DNA from: Prosapia bicincta
Taxonomy: Eukaryota > Arthropoda > Insecta > Hemiptera > Cercopidae
Direction: 5' to 3'
Length of the DNA stretch: 64,000 nucleotides
NCBI GenBank assembly: GCA_036971475.1
Contig: JBAIZL010000004.1
Coordinates: 63,179,253 to 63,243,252 of the forward strand
Shown here: positions 51,523 to 63,943 of the stretch, in pieces
Numbering within the stretch: the stretch's first letter is position 1
Layout of the letters: the number at the start of each line of letters is the position of its first letter
Translations under genes and position numbers: made by a program
Notes under the pieces: model-generated
Databases searched by the model: none
Seen by the model: only the letters and a program-made list of their open reading frames with translations
What the model was told of the DNA's origin: nothing

Positions 51523-53533
51523 TGCAACGGGGTGAGAGACCGTCGCAAGTGGGAAATAGGTAATTTCCTGTTTTTTAGAAATAAAGCTGTTTTTAAAATA
51601 ATCAAGTAGGGAATTATACAATTATTAAAGAGGGAAAAATTAAATAAAACAGTAAATAGAATAGTTAAGCTAAATTAAAGAATGTTATAAAATAAATTTG
51701 TAATAACTAACTAAATTTGAACATCGAGAGTGAAGCGAAAAAATTCTAAGTGCCTAAAAAAGCTATTTTTCGAACCAAACCACGTAGAACTTTCATCGAC
51801 ATTTTAAAAGAACCACAATAACCTAGAATGAACATTAGAGAAAACAGAATTCAAAAAACTTAAGAAACAAAAAAGTTACAGCCGTTTAAATAAAATAGAC
51901 ATTTTTCAGTGTTCTAAAATTAATTATCAAACTATGCAAGCTAAAACAGATTCGTTGCCCGACTTGCCTGTACAAGGAATAAATCGAGCGATAGCAAACT
52001 TGCAGGCGGGGTGCGGTAGGTTTAATTCACCGCTATATATACTTGGTCTCTAAGCTTTTAGAGACAGTCTGTAAAAATTTTCTAACACGAGGTGCCGCGA
52101 GACGCTATGCTGGACCGCGAGTAGAGACCGTCAGCAGGCCAGATGGACCATAACCTCAGCGCTTTCGACATCCAGGACCACCAAGGATGAAGGCTCCAGA
52201 CTCAGCCTCCAGGACGCTCGAATAGAGGGAAACCACCACCGACGAACCAGGGATGGCGACTTCCGGTGTCCAAGGACCAGGGAATCCAGACGAGGGACCC
52301 CAAGGACCGGCAAGAACATCTTTGGCAAGTCATTTTCTTTATTCGAAATCAGTCACGTCAAATTTAGTTAGTTAATTTTATTAAATTCAAACAAATTTGC
52401 AAGCTTAAAACAATGACTTCACTCTTTATAAAATTTAAATAAATTGTATGCTAAGTAAAGGAATTTATGTGCTCAGAATATTTAAAATAATGAATATTAA
52501 AATTACAAAAGGTTTTTGGCCATAAGCCGTTTATTTAAAGAAAATGAGAAATTTTCGAATATTATAAATTTAAAAGTTAAAGGTCATAAACTATGAATTT
52601 ACCAATTCCATATAGGAGATAAAATATTATTATGTGTAATTTTGAAAATAATTTTATGTTATGTTATCAATCTATATGCAAAGTATAATTTTTTAAAGCA
52701 TAAGAAACAAGAAGTAACTCAGTGAATTGTTTTGCTAATATAATTGTGTAATACTTTGAAGGATAAATTTTCTTTTTTATTTCAATAAATAGAGTTAAAT
52801 ATGTCATAAAAATCAAGATTATTTGCATTCCATCCTGTGTCAAATAACCAATAAAAACTGTTTAGCTTTTTCCAACTAATATAAAAATGATTATCAAATC
52901 AGTAAACAAATTTAATTAAATTTCATTAAATGGCAAGAGATAAAGCCTAATGTTTTAAAGAGTTTCTCTCTACTAATTTCATGAGCTAGTCTAAAGATTA
53001 GTTGGTTTTTTGTAATAAAAGTCCAGAGATTTATCTACTGGCAGATTGTGTTTAAGAGGACACAGGAGCCTTTTAAAATAGGTATTTTTAAACACAATCA
53101 TATTTTGTACGTTCCCTTGCTGTTTCTGCAGATCATCATCAGGTGGTAAGACTCTGTGTTTTTTATGTGTATTATTCTAAATGTGTTTCTTTCCAGCTGA
53201 CTATTAATTTGACATGTGTGACTATACTTAGACCATACACAATTGATAAACTTTTTTAGGAGGGTTTATATGTACTTTAAATAGTAGTCAGCGGGAATAG
53301 GCTTGTTGTGGGTTTGGCCCTACGAGCAGGAAACATACACTTAACTCTGGGAGTTTAGCACGGTTTTACCAGCAGGGTGATAGGCAGAGTTTTGGTTGTT
53401 TATAAATATGTTTTCTTGTAAACAATTAAATTTTAGTATTCTGCAAGAAAGGATTTAAACCACACAACAAACGACCGCGTGGAGCTGCGGTGGTAGGGAC
53501 GGTAAGAAGAAGGTGAGGTGGGGGGACGTTGCA
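51523..53533 (+). repeat. 3' LTR of element 2
   Basis: 2011 bp, nearly identical to 41890-43899. It includes the same TATA box (52034-52041) and hairpin (52046-52065). It ends GTTGCA directly before GTGTGTG. Confidence 0.95.
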
Positions 53534-53601
53534 GTGTGTGTGTGTGTGTGTCTGTGTGTGTGTTTGCGTGTTCGTTTGTGTGTGTGTGTGTGTGTGTGTG
53601 T
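53534..53601 (+). repeat. (TG)n microsatellite, right half
   Basis: Continues the TG tract interrupted at 41889. The first four bases GTGT match the last four before the 5' LTR. Confidence 0.9.
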
Positions 53602-53990
53602 GCTCCCAAACATAAAGATAAAGGATTAAGGATCACCATAAAATGGTAATTACAATCTAGATAAAGGACCTTACCTAATTTCCCTAATGTTTTTAATTTA
53701 ATTAAATATTAACAAATCAATTTTCGTTAACAAAATCTAATAATAAATCAAGAAATTTTGTTCCATTTTAAAAATAAAAATTACAAACGAATTATTTATC
53801 TTAGAAATATGTAGAAAACTTATATTATAATGCAATTATAATCAATTTTATAAAAAATTAAATACACCATCATAGAAATATTACATACATCAATTATGTA
53901 AAACTAATAATAGCTTCAATAAACAAAAGTGAATTCTATTTTTAAAAAAACAAATAAAAATTAACATGATTTACTGAGTATCTCCAGGAA
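53602..53990. other. AT-rich non-coding stretch, no gene seen
   Basis: Nothing recognised. Confidence 0.5.
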
Positions 53991-54682
53991 TTAGCTTTTT
54001 GAATGGAAATCCTTGTAGCAATTATTACTTTTAATATAGCAGATAATAACACCACAATTGTCACATTTAGTCTGTGAAAACCCTTTACAACCCGGCATTT
54101 TAGATCTATTCCGGTTTGTCCACACAGGCTATTGGCCTGTGTTATCAATTCTCATTTCTTTTGCTGGGACATGTCGTGTTGGTCATCTCCGTTTTTCAAC
54201 CTGAAGTTGTTGCTCTACATTGATGCTGCCTGGACGAGCACGTTTCGGTGTTACCGAAATTTCAGCAATTACAAAGTGTATCTGCTAATTCACTTCGAAA
54301 GACAGGCATTGTCATTATTTGTTTTTTGTCTACACCTTTTTCTATGTTCACTCTTTTATAGAGAAGCCATGCATTTATCACCGACATATCTATAATGTGA
54401 TATACTAGTCTCAAATACCACTTTCGACTTTTGACGCGTATATGACATCGTCCCACATAAGCATCCATATTGTCAACTCCACCCATACAAGCATTTTATG
54501 CTTTCTGATTTTACTAATCGGATTTAGGGCCACCTTGATACTTTTTATAATATTTTACATAGTGAAAAAGTTAAGATTCGACATCGCTGGCACTCGAAGG
54601 TAGGCCATCTCTACGTCCAACTTGGGCTTGGTTTTCTTCTTAAACACGGAGCAGCATCCAGAAATCTTCTTCTCGATCCATT
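53991..54682 (-). pseudogene. Second piggyBac relic, internally deleted
   Basis: Three transposase pieces in order on the minus strand. ATG at 54682 starts MDREEDFWMLL, stops after 13 codons, and acidic Ser/Asp sequence continues in another frame, like a piggyBac N-terminus. A jump follows to MGGVDNMDAYVGRCHIRVKS (54486-54430), the region of the third catalytic Asp, with RKWYLRLVYHIID and INAWLLYKR. Finally, in another frame, a Cys-rich tail (PGCKGFSQTKCDNCG, ICYIKSNNCYKDFH) ends at TAA 53991. The first two catalytic Asp regions are deleted. It differs from the piggyBac at 21.3-23.7 kb (VDNMD against VDSNDQ) and so belongs to another lineage. The ends were not found. Confidence 0.7.
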
Positions 54683-56863
54683 GAAAAAACGTCCCTCTCT
54701 AACGGGACATGATTTGCGTCCCGCCTTGCTTTAAGGTCGTTCCCACTACCCCGCTCCACCGTTTATTGGTAGGCCTATATCACAACCTTGTCTTAACTTG
54801 CTACATAGTGTCCTAATAAATTTTCTTTCAAAGATTTGTGCTCGTATTTAGTTGCTGCTTGAAAATGTCACTTATGGTTTAATACCGACATATTTTCTAA
54901 CACCGTGGTTTATTTTATAATTTTTAGATTTGTTTACCAACTTCAATGACAGTTCTGGCAAACTGCGTTCGTAAGTTATGGATTAACGGCACTCGAAACG
55001 ATTTTCTTCCGAACTTGACACTTTTATAATTTTTGTAGCGTGTATTAAACCATCTTGTATTATTTAAAATCTTTTATTAAAAATATTTGTCAATAAAATG
55101 ATGAATACAATTTATATTATAGTATTATGGTTGTTTAGGGTATTTGAATTGTTCTTTACTTTAATTTTCTAAATTATTTTAGTTTTTTTTAATTTAATTT
55201 TTTAGTTATAAATAACCATAATAATCCTAATTATAATTTTATATGCTAGAAGAAAAAATGTTATTGTCCCAGTTTTTTTTTCATGGACAATTTCGACACT
55301 TTAGGCCAGCCTTGTTTACACATCCAGATATTGAACGTTGCTTGCCCGCCACTGTACAAAGCAGCGGTTTCAGTTTTAACCTTTTAAAATAATATTTATA
55401 AAAATTTTGCTAAGTGGACTATCTTAAACTTTGAGACTATTTTGGTTATCTCAGTGCGAATGTTTGTGTGTGTGTTTGTTTTTGTCTAAGTATGTGTGTG
55501 AATGTAATAAACAAAATCTTACGACGTGTGCCCTACAAACTGCGATCTTGTTTTCGGTCAGTATGTGTACCGGTTTCGCGTTTCTCTCAACATATTTTTC
55601 TATATTGTACCGAGCCCAAACGGCTCATTTATTAGTAAATGGGAATAAATAAATACACATTAGGGTATTAATAATTCAAATTCGTTTTTTAACAATTATG
55701 CCATTTAACTGTATATGTGCACTGAAGCCTATTAGGTTATAAACAAAATTGATTTATGAATCAGGTTTATAACTGCTCCTCACTGACAAGACAGCCATCT
55801 AACCTAACTTTACAAGTAAGAAATATAAATGACTCAGCTAACATATCAAGCTAAAATTAATATGCCACTTGAAATAATTTACTGAAATAAATATTACATA
55901 AATGATTTAAATAAAATTATTTAATAAATGACACTTATATCGAAACTATTTAAATATTATTAAAACTATTTGTCCAAATAAACGAGACATTGTTAAAGAA
56001 GTAAGAAGAAAAAAAAATCAAAGAGGTAGATTCAACTAAAGCACTATTCTATGCTTGTAATTGAATCTGCTACAGAAAGCGAAACAGGATTAGTTTGGGA
56101 AACTCTTCTTGATAAAGCACTTACATTAAATAACAGACCCTACCTCTTGAATTTCCTCTCCACTTTATAGTATTCGAATAAATAAAAAGATAAATATTCC
56201 AAGTTTAGATAAATAAAATGTATTTACCTCATTGTGAATGATGTTTCTTAATTACTATAAATATAATTAGTATATTATAATTAGAATCTATGTAACATAA
56301 TTTTAGTAATGAAAACAAATATTATTTCTTCGTATTATGATCCGGTACAAGTAGGTATTATAATAGTGCCCCGATTTTTCGAACTTAAAGCAAAAGTACA
56401 AGTTGTAAATGTAAAAACACTTTCTCATGTCAAAAAAAATCAGTTTGATACTTAGCAAAACATAAATATTTTCAAAACAAATAATGACAATTAATATATA
56501 TATAAAATTTAATAGATAGGAATTTGTAATTAAAACAAGAGAATGGAATAAGTAGGAATCTTCCCAAAGCAAATTATGTATTATGTATAGTTTAGGTGTA
56601 TGTTGATGTAAAAAAAATCAACATACCAATTCTTCTACCCGATTAATATTTTGAACGTTATTACCTCAATAATTCATGCATGTTGATAAAAGCAGAATGA
56701 AGATATAGTGATAAGACCTGAGAGATAAAACAAATGTTTTGAAACGTAAATTTAAAATTTGTAATTAGTTTTCATTTCAATTACCAATAAAAGAATAATT
56801 TCAAAAGTATTTCTAACGGTTATTTTAGGAACATATTTGTAACGGTAATATAATTCTCTAAAA
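54683..56863. other. Non-coding stretch, possibly with the 5' end of the piggyBac relic
   Basis: 54690-55040 is GC-richer and may still belong to the relic. No gene recognised beyond that. A TG-rich patch lies near 55458-55502. Confidence 0.45.
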
Positions 56864-56895
56864 CAGGGTGCGGCAGCATAACTTCCTTTTTTAAA
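56864..56895 (+). repeat. Left inverted terminal repeat of the mariner-like element
   Basis: Begins CAGGGTGCGGCAGC and ends in a T6AAA block. Partner at 57759-57790. Confidence 0.85.
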
Positions 56896-56974
56896 AACTC
56901 AATAAAAACTACTATATGCATTTGAAAATATTTATTTATTTTCTATAATGTAGGTACATGTCTAAAGTTTTGAT

Positions 56975-57657
56975 TTAAATTGTTTTGAAGATCAAATCCG
57001 TTAGGCGGCGTCCCTCATTCTCCATACATTGCGTAAACCGATTTCTGGCGTTTGTCATGACTCTTGTTAGCGTAGCAGGTGTTATGTTGGCAATTTCTTC
57101 TTGGATGTTGGTATTCAAATCTTGTAGGGTTCTTGGACGGTTCACATAAACACGGGATTTCAAAAAACCCCATAGAAAAAAATCACAAGGGTACAGATCG
57201 GGAGAGCGTGTCGGCCATTCCCGACATCAAGAAGAAGCTCACACGCGTTCATCCGAGAATTGAAGTCACGTTCTGAAAGTTCCTGCATTATCGCCATCTT
57301 ATAGGGATGAAAATGAAGATCATCACGAAGAATTCTTCTCACAGAACGATCGGATAGTCCAAGGACATATGCGTGTTTGCGCGCAGAACGCCGTGGTGAT
57401 CGGAACATTGACGCTCTCACAGCTTCAATGTTCTCAGGTGATCTAACGGGCCGAGGGACTCCAGTTCTTCGTTTTGTCGCACTTGCAGTTTGTTTGAATG
57501 TAGTGACCCATGTAACAATTGATTTGCGGTCTGGGACGGGAGCCAACGGGGCTAAATTAAAGCGATTCCGAAATGCGCACTGTGTTGCAATAACCGAACA
57601 TCCGCTCGAAAAGTAGGCCTCAACGGCAAAGGCCCGCGCCTCACTATTCCAACTCAT
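56975..57657 (-). pseudogene. Mariner-like transposase, catalytic middle deleted
   Basis: From ATG 57657 the first ~140 codons form an N-terminal DNA-binding region of the type annotated as DUF4817 in arthropods: MSWNSEARAFAVEAYF, then RSIRRILR-like SDRSVRRILRDDLHFHPYK and ELSERDFNSR. Directly after ACELLLD the sequence jumps to EWPTRSPDLYPCDFFLWG in another frame, the block with the last catalytic residue of the DDE/DDD superfamily, and then runs to the C-terminus (RPRTLQDLNTNI, RFTQCMENEGRRL) ending at 56975. The segment that would hold the first two catalytic Asp residues is absent, and the junction shifts the frame. No functional product is expected except a possible truncated DNA-binding protein. 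Confidence 0.8.
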
Positions 57658-57758
57658 GATGGCGATTAAAACGTGTCAGGACAAAACTTTACTGTACCCC
57701 CTCTTGAACGAGATAACTAACGCTCCGCTATAACATCAACTAACTGAATCGCGAGCAT

Positions 57759-57790
57759 TTTAAAAAAGGAAGTTATGCTGCCGGACCCTG
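57759..57790 (-). repeat. Right inverted terminal repeat of the mariner-like element
   Basis: Inverted partner of 56864-56895 with one mismatch. Confidence 0.85.
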
Positions 57791-60700
57791 TATATATCAT
57801 ATAATTTGAAAAAAGAGGCAGAATAAATAAACTACAAACAAAATCATGCTGGATGAAAATATCTGCCTTTGTAATTACAGGAAACAAAAGAGGTTACATT
57901 AAATTTTAAATAAAGTGATTCATCAGGATTTTTACTTAAAATTCCTATTTGTTTGTTATTTAACCTTTTTTCTATTGTTTAATATCTATTTATAAAAATT
58001 CACCTCGATTATTGTATGAATTTATTTTATTTTGCTAGTTTGGTTTACTTAAAAGATTTCGTGATCGTTTCTACGCCTGTTTCCGATTCCTAGATTGAGC
58101 TTTAGAACTTGGTTGATCCGTTTGTTTATTTGTTTTCTTGCTAATCGTTTTACACTTATAATTCTTTGTGTTATATTTCTTATTATATAATATCCCATAA
58201 GCTTCCTCATCATTTTCCCCTTGAAATCTGAAGATAGTCATGAGAAATGAGAACATTTTAAATCTTATTAATGCCATACATAGTTAAATGAATTTCCAAA
58301 ATCATGAAACGTTTGGTATTTTACTACTTTGACATAATAATTGTGCATCTAAATACACAACTTCTAGAAATGTTTTAGGAAAATAAGTTAAATAGCACAT
58401 ATAAGGTGATGAGAACGAATAATTTAATGAACAAATTAGTTTAGAGTGGATGAAACTTTGAAAGACAAATATAATGAATTGCAAACGTTACTTTTAAGGA
58501 TGTAAAATGGGCTAAAAACGAGGAAGTGGGAGGTAGTTAAGTTAAAGTCAATTTTCAAATACATTGCTTCTATATTGTTGTAAGTCACCAATTCTCATTC
58601 CCTCCATCCTAATCGACATCTGCTTTGTCAATTATATGTAAATTATATTTATTTTCTGTTACCTATGATCTGTCTTACCTCTTATTCCTTGTGGCAACTA
58701 GTGCTGTTTTCAAACACTAGCAGGGTGATACCGTTTCTTTGATTTTCACCTAACTCTTCTACTCACTACATCGTCATTCAAATCTGCTCCCATCAGTCTC
58801 ATTATCTATATCCTTTTTCTTCTAAAGTGTGGGTTGATTCCTTAAAATAAAGTTTTAGGGGCATTACCTTTACTTTTGGTGTTATATATGCACATGAAGA
58901 ACCTTGGTATGAAAAGTATTTTTGTAACATAACTAAGCTCAAGAACATATTTTATTGTTTTTTTTCATAGTCTTACAGTGTTTTTACAAGATTTTATTCT
59001 TCGAACCAAGTCCAAGCGTTGTCCTTTAAGAATCATTATACCGAAGAGTACTTTGACGTTCCCTTTATATGGCCATGGTATCTTCAAAATGAGATTTAGA
59101 GAGTTAGTGGTGCTTTAGATATTCATTACTGCCTGTTTTCTCGTTTAGTTTTGTCTAGAAGTATTCAGATTTCTTCAATTATTTTTCTATATTACTTATA
59201 TAGATAGGTCTGCTTCTTTTTGTCTTTATGTTTTACATTACCGACCACTACATAGTCTATGTATTACCATATAGTTCATGTGCAAACTAAACCTCTAGTA
59301 ATTTGTTGCTTTTAAACTTACCATCTTTCAAAATTCTTCTATCTTTCTAGAAAATGAAATAAGACAGTAGGTTTTTATTAGAAAATCAAGGAATGCGGCA
59401 TCTGAAAGAAGCGTAGATTGGAGAAGAAAATCCTGAAAATTTAGCTGGAGGAATAATAAGGCCCATTAGATTGTGGTTTTTTCTCAAAAATAAGCCCTAA
59501 AGGTCCAGAAGGACTACGCTGCAAGAGAATACACTGAAAGAGTGAATAGAATCGATCACGAAATAGTCATAGACCGACATAAATCTAGGTAGGAGGTTCA
59601 GTTCAGCTTTAAGTAACTCCCTTTTAATGGCTACCATAGGCATGGCGTAATTGTGTCTCTGACAATAAAACATATGACGAACGTTTGCCGTCGATGTATT
59701 ATATTTGTTTCGAAATTATCGTTACTGCTTTGTAGTGTTCAGTTGAAATTATATATTCTTCTAGTGTTTACCAATACACTGCATAAACCTGGAAGCATAA
59801 TACATCCCTAGCTTTCGTCGAGGGAGAGACATTTATTTTCTGTTCTCTAAATAGGTGCAAAATTTAAGAGTCAAATTATATTATTAGGATTTTTTAATTC
59901 GATGAAGAGTGATTTAAACTAAAGAGGAACAACTCGCAAAAAGGAAGTTGGAAGTCTTTAATGAAAATGCATTTTCATATACATTACATTTAGGATCTGC
60001 TAAAAATAACATCACATAATGGCAAAGGTGACTAACTTTTATGGCTGTTAGATAAAGCTGAGTTGTAACTAGACTTTTTTTTAACAATATAACTATAAAT
60101 CTTTTAACATCGTGAATCTATTTACAATATACCTCCAATACTTGACCGGCACCGTGGTTATTGAAACATTATTATTGTTAAAGAAAACGAGTAATACGAT
60201 TCGGTTTGTTTGCAAAGAGAGTCATATCAATGAAGAGAATAGTAAAAATCTCTGTTCTCTGAATCATAAATAACTGATCGTAGAAAAAAGTTGATGCTTC
60301 CTGGTTTTTGTTATCAGGAAAATTTGTGGAACAATACAAAATACGCCCTAGCTCTTTGGAGTATTTTCTATGAATCTAGAAGCAGTAGACCTACGACATA
60401 TACAAATCTGGAGAACTCTAGGAATCATTAAACATCAGGCAATAAGAACAGAAAATTATCTTGCCCTTTGAACTATCAGGTATGAGTTGCAGTAGCAGTA
60501 CAGCCTACAAACTCTGGAAAAATTCTTAGAGTTTTCGATGCGTTTTGTTAGACAGTGTATGTGTGGCAAGGAGAACAGTAAATAATCTATGTCTATGTTA
60601 TCATAAACATGCAGATAACAGAAATTTCCTCGTTATTCAATTGTGTTCTTTATCTAATAACAAATAGATCTGTTGTGACTATCGAGCTGTGTAATATATA

Positions 60701-62654
60701 AATGTTAAATATAAATTGGTATTAGTTAATTAGTTTCTCATTCTCTCTATTAACTCCTATTCCTCTGGTTGATTACTGGTTTTTCCAAATATTTATCAAG
60801 ATAATTAAATTTTCGTTTATTCGCCAATCACTCGTCATCTCACTTCATCTTCATTTGAGTTTCTGTGAGTTGATTTCTGATTTAAATAAAGTTGTTCAGG
60901 ATTGCCACATTTATTCGGTGTGATACTCACTCAATTGAAGAAACTAAGTATTGAGAGTGTTTTCCTAACATAGTTGAATCGGTCCGTTTTATTGGTTCTT
61001 CAATGGAATGTAAACTTTTTCTCTTTACATGATACTGATTTGTTTTTCTAATTACGTCCAAGACGTTATTTTAAACGATAATATTTGATCCTTTTTAAAA
61101 GTTCCTTTGGGGGGCTTTTGATCCTTGATAATGAAACTTAGAGAGTAAATTGTATTCAGAATATTGGTTTCTCATTAAGTTTGCGTCTGGAAATAATAGT
61201 ATATGTTTAATATATTTAATTATTATAATAGAATAAAACCTGCTTCTTTTACTTCTTATGGTTAACATATTCAATCTCTCCTTAAATTCGATTCACTCCG
61301 GAAAACGTCATCAGAAACAACTCTATATTACAATACCAAAACAGTGCCTTATGGACTTCAGATAATACTACACTGCAAGAGACAAACAGTAGACGAACTA
61401 TTATTCTAGAAGAATAGATCACGAAATATTCGTACAATTCCAAACATTCTACGTAAAAAGTCATTTATTCTATGGTTTGTACCTAAATTTTGTCAATTAG
61501 CTACCACTGATATGACGTGAGTTTTTCGCATTATAACTTATGACGATCTTTTTTTGCCTATTTACCTATTTTATTCCTGAATCGTTGTTGCTCGGTGGAT
61601 TTGTTTTCAAGTAAATTGTGCCTATTAGATTTTTTTTTCTTTACGTGTTTACCAATATCCCCCACGAACCTAAAATCATAACACGTACTTCGCTCTCTCT
61701 CTGTCGGGGTAAAAATAATTAACACTTTATTATTAGTATCATTATAAAGATAAACAATGGAAATTATTAGGATAAACATCATTTTTATCAACATTTAACA
61801 TATATACATTTTTAAAACAAAGTTCATAATTTTTTTTCAAAACTGTTATCTGTGCCCAAACTTTGGTAAAAAATCATAGTTATAAAATAAGAAACGTACT
61901 CTTTTCACACCCGATTTTCTTTAGGCTAAAGACGTATCTGGAATTTTAACCCTTAGATGTCCATTATGTTTTGTACAGTCAAATTGAAATAATTAAAAAA
62001 ACTCCTTCAGTTTTTGACAAGTAAAACAATTTATATTCAATTTCTAAAATAACTCATGATATATAGTAAGAATACCAGCGTACATGTATCTGGTTTATTA
62101 CATAGTGGAAATACTTGAACCGATATTGCTCTATAATTCACTTCTATTGACACCATATCTCAACGTTTTTTGTCTGCTTCCTTCCCTAGTACGTATTTCA
62201 CATAGCGTTAGCAATGGTATATATTTACTCAATAATGTTCTAAATATAATTAGGCTTTGAGCATTAGCGATCATAATATGTTTGATTACTGTATATTTAA
62301 CTAGCCCAATATATATTTTGTTCTGTGATGATGACAGATGATAAGTAGTAGTATATTCCACTTCATCAGTAACTGAAGTAATTTGACAACTTTATGAGAA
62401 TCATATAATGGACGAGACAGCTTGTATCTAGGGGAACCAAAATTTTAATTAAATCGATCGGAGAATAATAAAGTTACGTTTTAATTAAACGTATGCTTTT
62501 AGCATCAAACAGTGGACAAATTAGATATTTCAAACAAAATTACTGTTGCCGCGTTTAGAAAAATGGAAATCATTAGATAGCTTTTAAAATGGCGTTGATG
62601 GATCGAGAGAACGTCACGTCTATTAGCTGTTATATAGGCCTATTGATATGTATG

Positions 62655-62658
<4 letters not shown>
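57791..62658. other. AT-rich non-coding stretch, no gene seen
   Basis: No coding region recognised. A loose similarity between about 59515-59570 and 61370-61435 (CTGCAAGAGA ... ATCACGAAATA) hints at an old repeat. Confidence 0.45.

Positions 62659-62690
<32 letters not shown>
62659..62690 (+). repeat. (TA)n microsatellite
   Basis: About 16 units. Confidence 0.9.
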
Positions 62691-62691
<1 letters not shown>

Positions 62692-63129
62692 TATAATATA
62701 GACGGCTGAGGTTTCACAGAAGTGTACAAACTCCATTCACTGTAACGTAGTCGCAAAATGTGTTGAACGAAATAAAATATGTAAATATTCTACAGTTTAC
62801 AAAACAATTGAAAGTTGCACATTACTTTATCCGGTGGAGGAAAATATATTATTTTCTAGCTACGGTATTTGTTTGCATCACATAATGAAGCATTAGCAGC
62901 TTTTTTTAACATTTTGCTTTGTTCTCAATACAGTTCTAAATGATGCACAAACAATTAATTATTGATTGTAAATTAAATAACATAAATTTTCAAAATGAAA
63001 TAATTCACTTCTTAATTCAAGTAAAAAACAACGTTTCATACTTTTTTATTTTAACTTAGTTATTATATTTTTCATGACTCTCAAAACGTTTGTATGTCGA
63101 AGAAATAGGCTTATATCTATTTTTAAATA
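62691..63129. other. AT-rich non-coding stretch, no gene seen
   Basis: Nothing recognised. It may contain the outer part of the Penelope-like element's 3' end. Confidence 0.4.
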
Positions 63130-63210
63130 AATAAAACCTCTAAACCACAAATAACATTTATTTAAACCTTATGTACATTTCGATTGCCCAACAATCAACT
63201 TCAGAGGTAT
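63130..63210 (-). ncRNA. Degenerate hammerhead-ribozyme-like motif
   Basis: On the minus strand: ACCTCT (63208-63203 side), CTGAAGT, a stem GATTG-TTGGG-CAATC, then GAAA (63181-63178), and about 37 nt later AGAGGT closing with the first block. This is the layout of a hammerhead (stem I, CUGANGA, stem II, GAAA, stem III, NUH). The CUGANGA box ends in T where A is needed, one extra base precedes stem II, and stem III pairs poorly, so self-cleavage is unlikely in this copy. Penelope-like elements are known to carry hammerheads in their terminal repeats, which fits its position 3' of the endonuclease. Confidence 0.45.
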
Positions 63211-63442
63211 TTAAAAAATACAACTAACTTTAAACAACATAATACGACAAATATATAGGCATAAACCTGTAACTACTTTGCCACGCCCCCTAATTTAAAA
63301 AACTAGTACGACCAATCACGTTGCAGTAAATTCCCCCTCTACAACTTGGTCCGGTCTTCCAACTCTCGTGGTGAAGAGTTACAGTTACAACCATTTCAAT
63401 TTAACTAAAAAACAAAAATATTATTTATTAACAAAGTTATAA
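63211..63442 (-). other. 3' untranslated part of the Penelope-like element
   Basis: 232 bp between the stop codon and the ribozyme-like motif. 63280-63380 is GC-richer. No ORF. Confidence 0.4.
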
Positions 63443-63943
63443 CTATCTCCTAATTAATGAATATAACTGAGACTTAGGGATAGGCCCTTTATCACAATTT
63501 AATAAATTATTTTCGTTATATTTGTGAAGGTACAAACATTCAAAACTATTCAAAAGACCTTTCGAATTAACAGTTTTCAATAATTTTAGATCATTTAATT
63601 GTAAAGTGTTTTCAGTGTTTAGTATATGTTCTGCAACACTAGATTTTTCAGGTCTTTGAAATTTTATATGGCTAATATGCTCATTAAATCTGGTTAATAT
63701 TTTCCTTTTTGTTTGGCCAATATAAATTTTACTACATGAATTACAATTTATTTTATAAATCCCAGATTTATCTATCACCTTTATTTTATCTTTAGGGTTA
63801 TCTAATACATTTTTTAAGATATTTAAGCTTTTGTAAGCTACTTTTAAATTTACCTGTTTAAAAACTTTTTCTAGACCGTTTGTTAAATCCATATCGAATG
63901 GTAGGCTAATGAATTGATTTTTAATATTTTCTTTTTGTGTTAT
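63443..63943 (-). pseudogene. Penelope-like element, 3' end of ORF with GIY-YIG endonuclease
   Basis: The open frame runs from just after a TGA (63944-63946) to the stop at 63443. It starts with KENIKNQFISLPF, the link block downstream of the reverse transcriptase in Penelope-like elements, followed by ATG 63892 and the endonuclease. GIYKINCNSC carries the Cys pair typical of the family, YIGQTKRK follows, then LTRFNEHISH with the conserved Arg, Glu and His, and SSVAEHIL. The C-terminal part has LNSFECLYLHKYN and GPIPKSQL. The enzyme would nick target DNA for insertion. The RT lies upstream, beyond the right edge of the window. The in-frame TGA suggests that the full ORF is broken, or that a frameshift lies just upstream. 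Confidence 0.75.

Larger units (their letters stand above)
41890..53533 (+). mobile_element. Element 2: young Ty3/gypsy LTR retrotransposon
   Basis: 11.64 kb, complete: 5' LTR (41890-43899), tRNA-Lys-type primer site, leader, gag (44204-45589), -1 frameshift signal, pol (45592-49758), a 1.76 kb segment without env and with a decayed second pol piece, purine tract, and 3' LTR (51523-53533). The LTR ends are perfect 6-bp inverted repeats TGCAAC...GTTGCA. By eye the LTRs differ at about eleven substitutions and one indel in 2.0 kb, so insertion was recent. Apart from one nonsense codon in gag, the coding sequence looks intact. Confidence 0.95.
56864..57790 (-). mobile_element. Tc1/mariner-like element, internally deleted, 927 bp
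   Basis: The inverted ends are 32 bp with a single mismatch by eye: CAGGGT(G/C)CGGCAGCATAAC and onward into CTTCCTTTTTTAAA. They lie at 56864-56895 and 57759-57790. TA follows the right end, but the base pair before the left end is AA, so a clean TA duplication is not seen. Inside are both ends of a transposase gene with the middle missing. Such copies can be mobilised only by a complete relative elsewhere. Confidence 0.75.
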
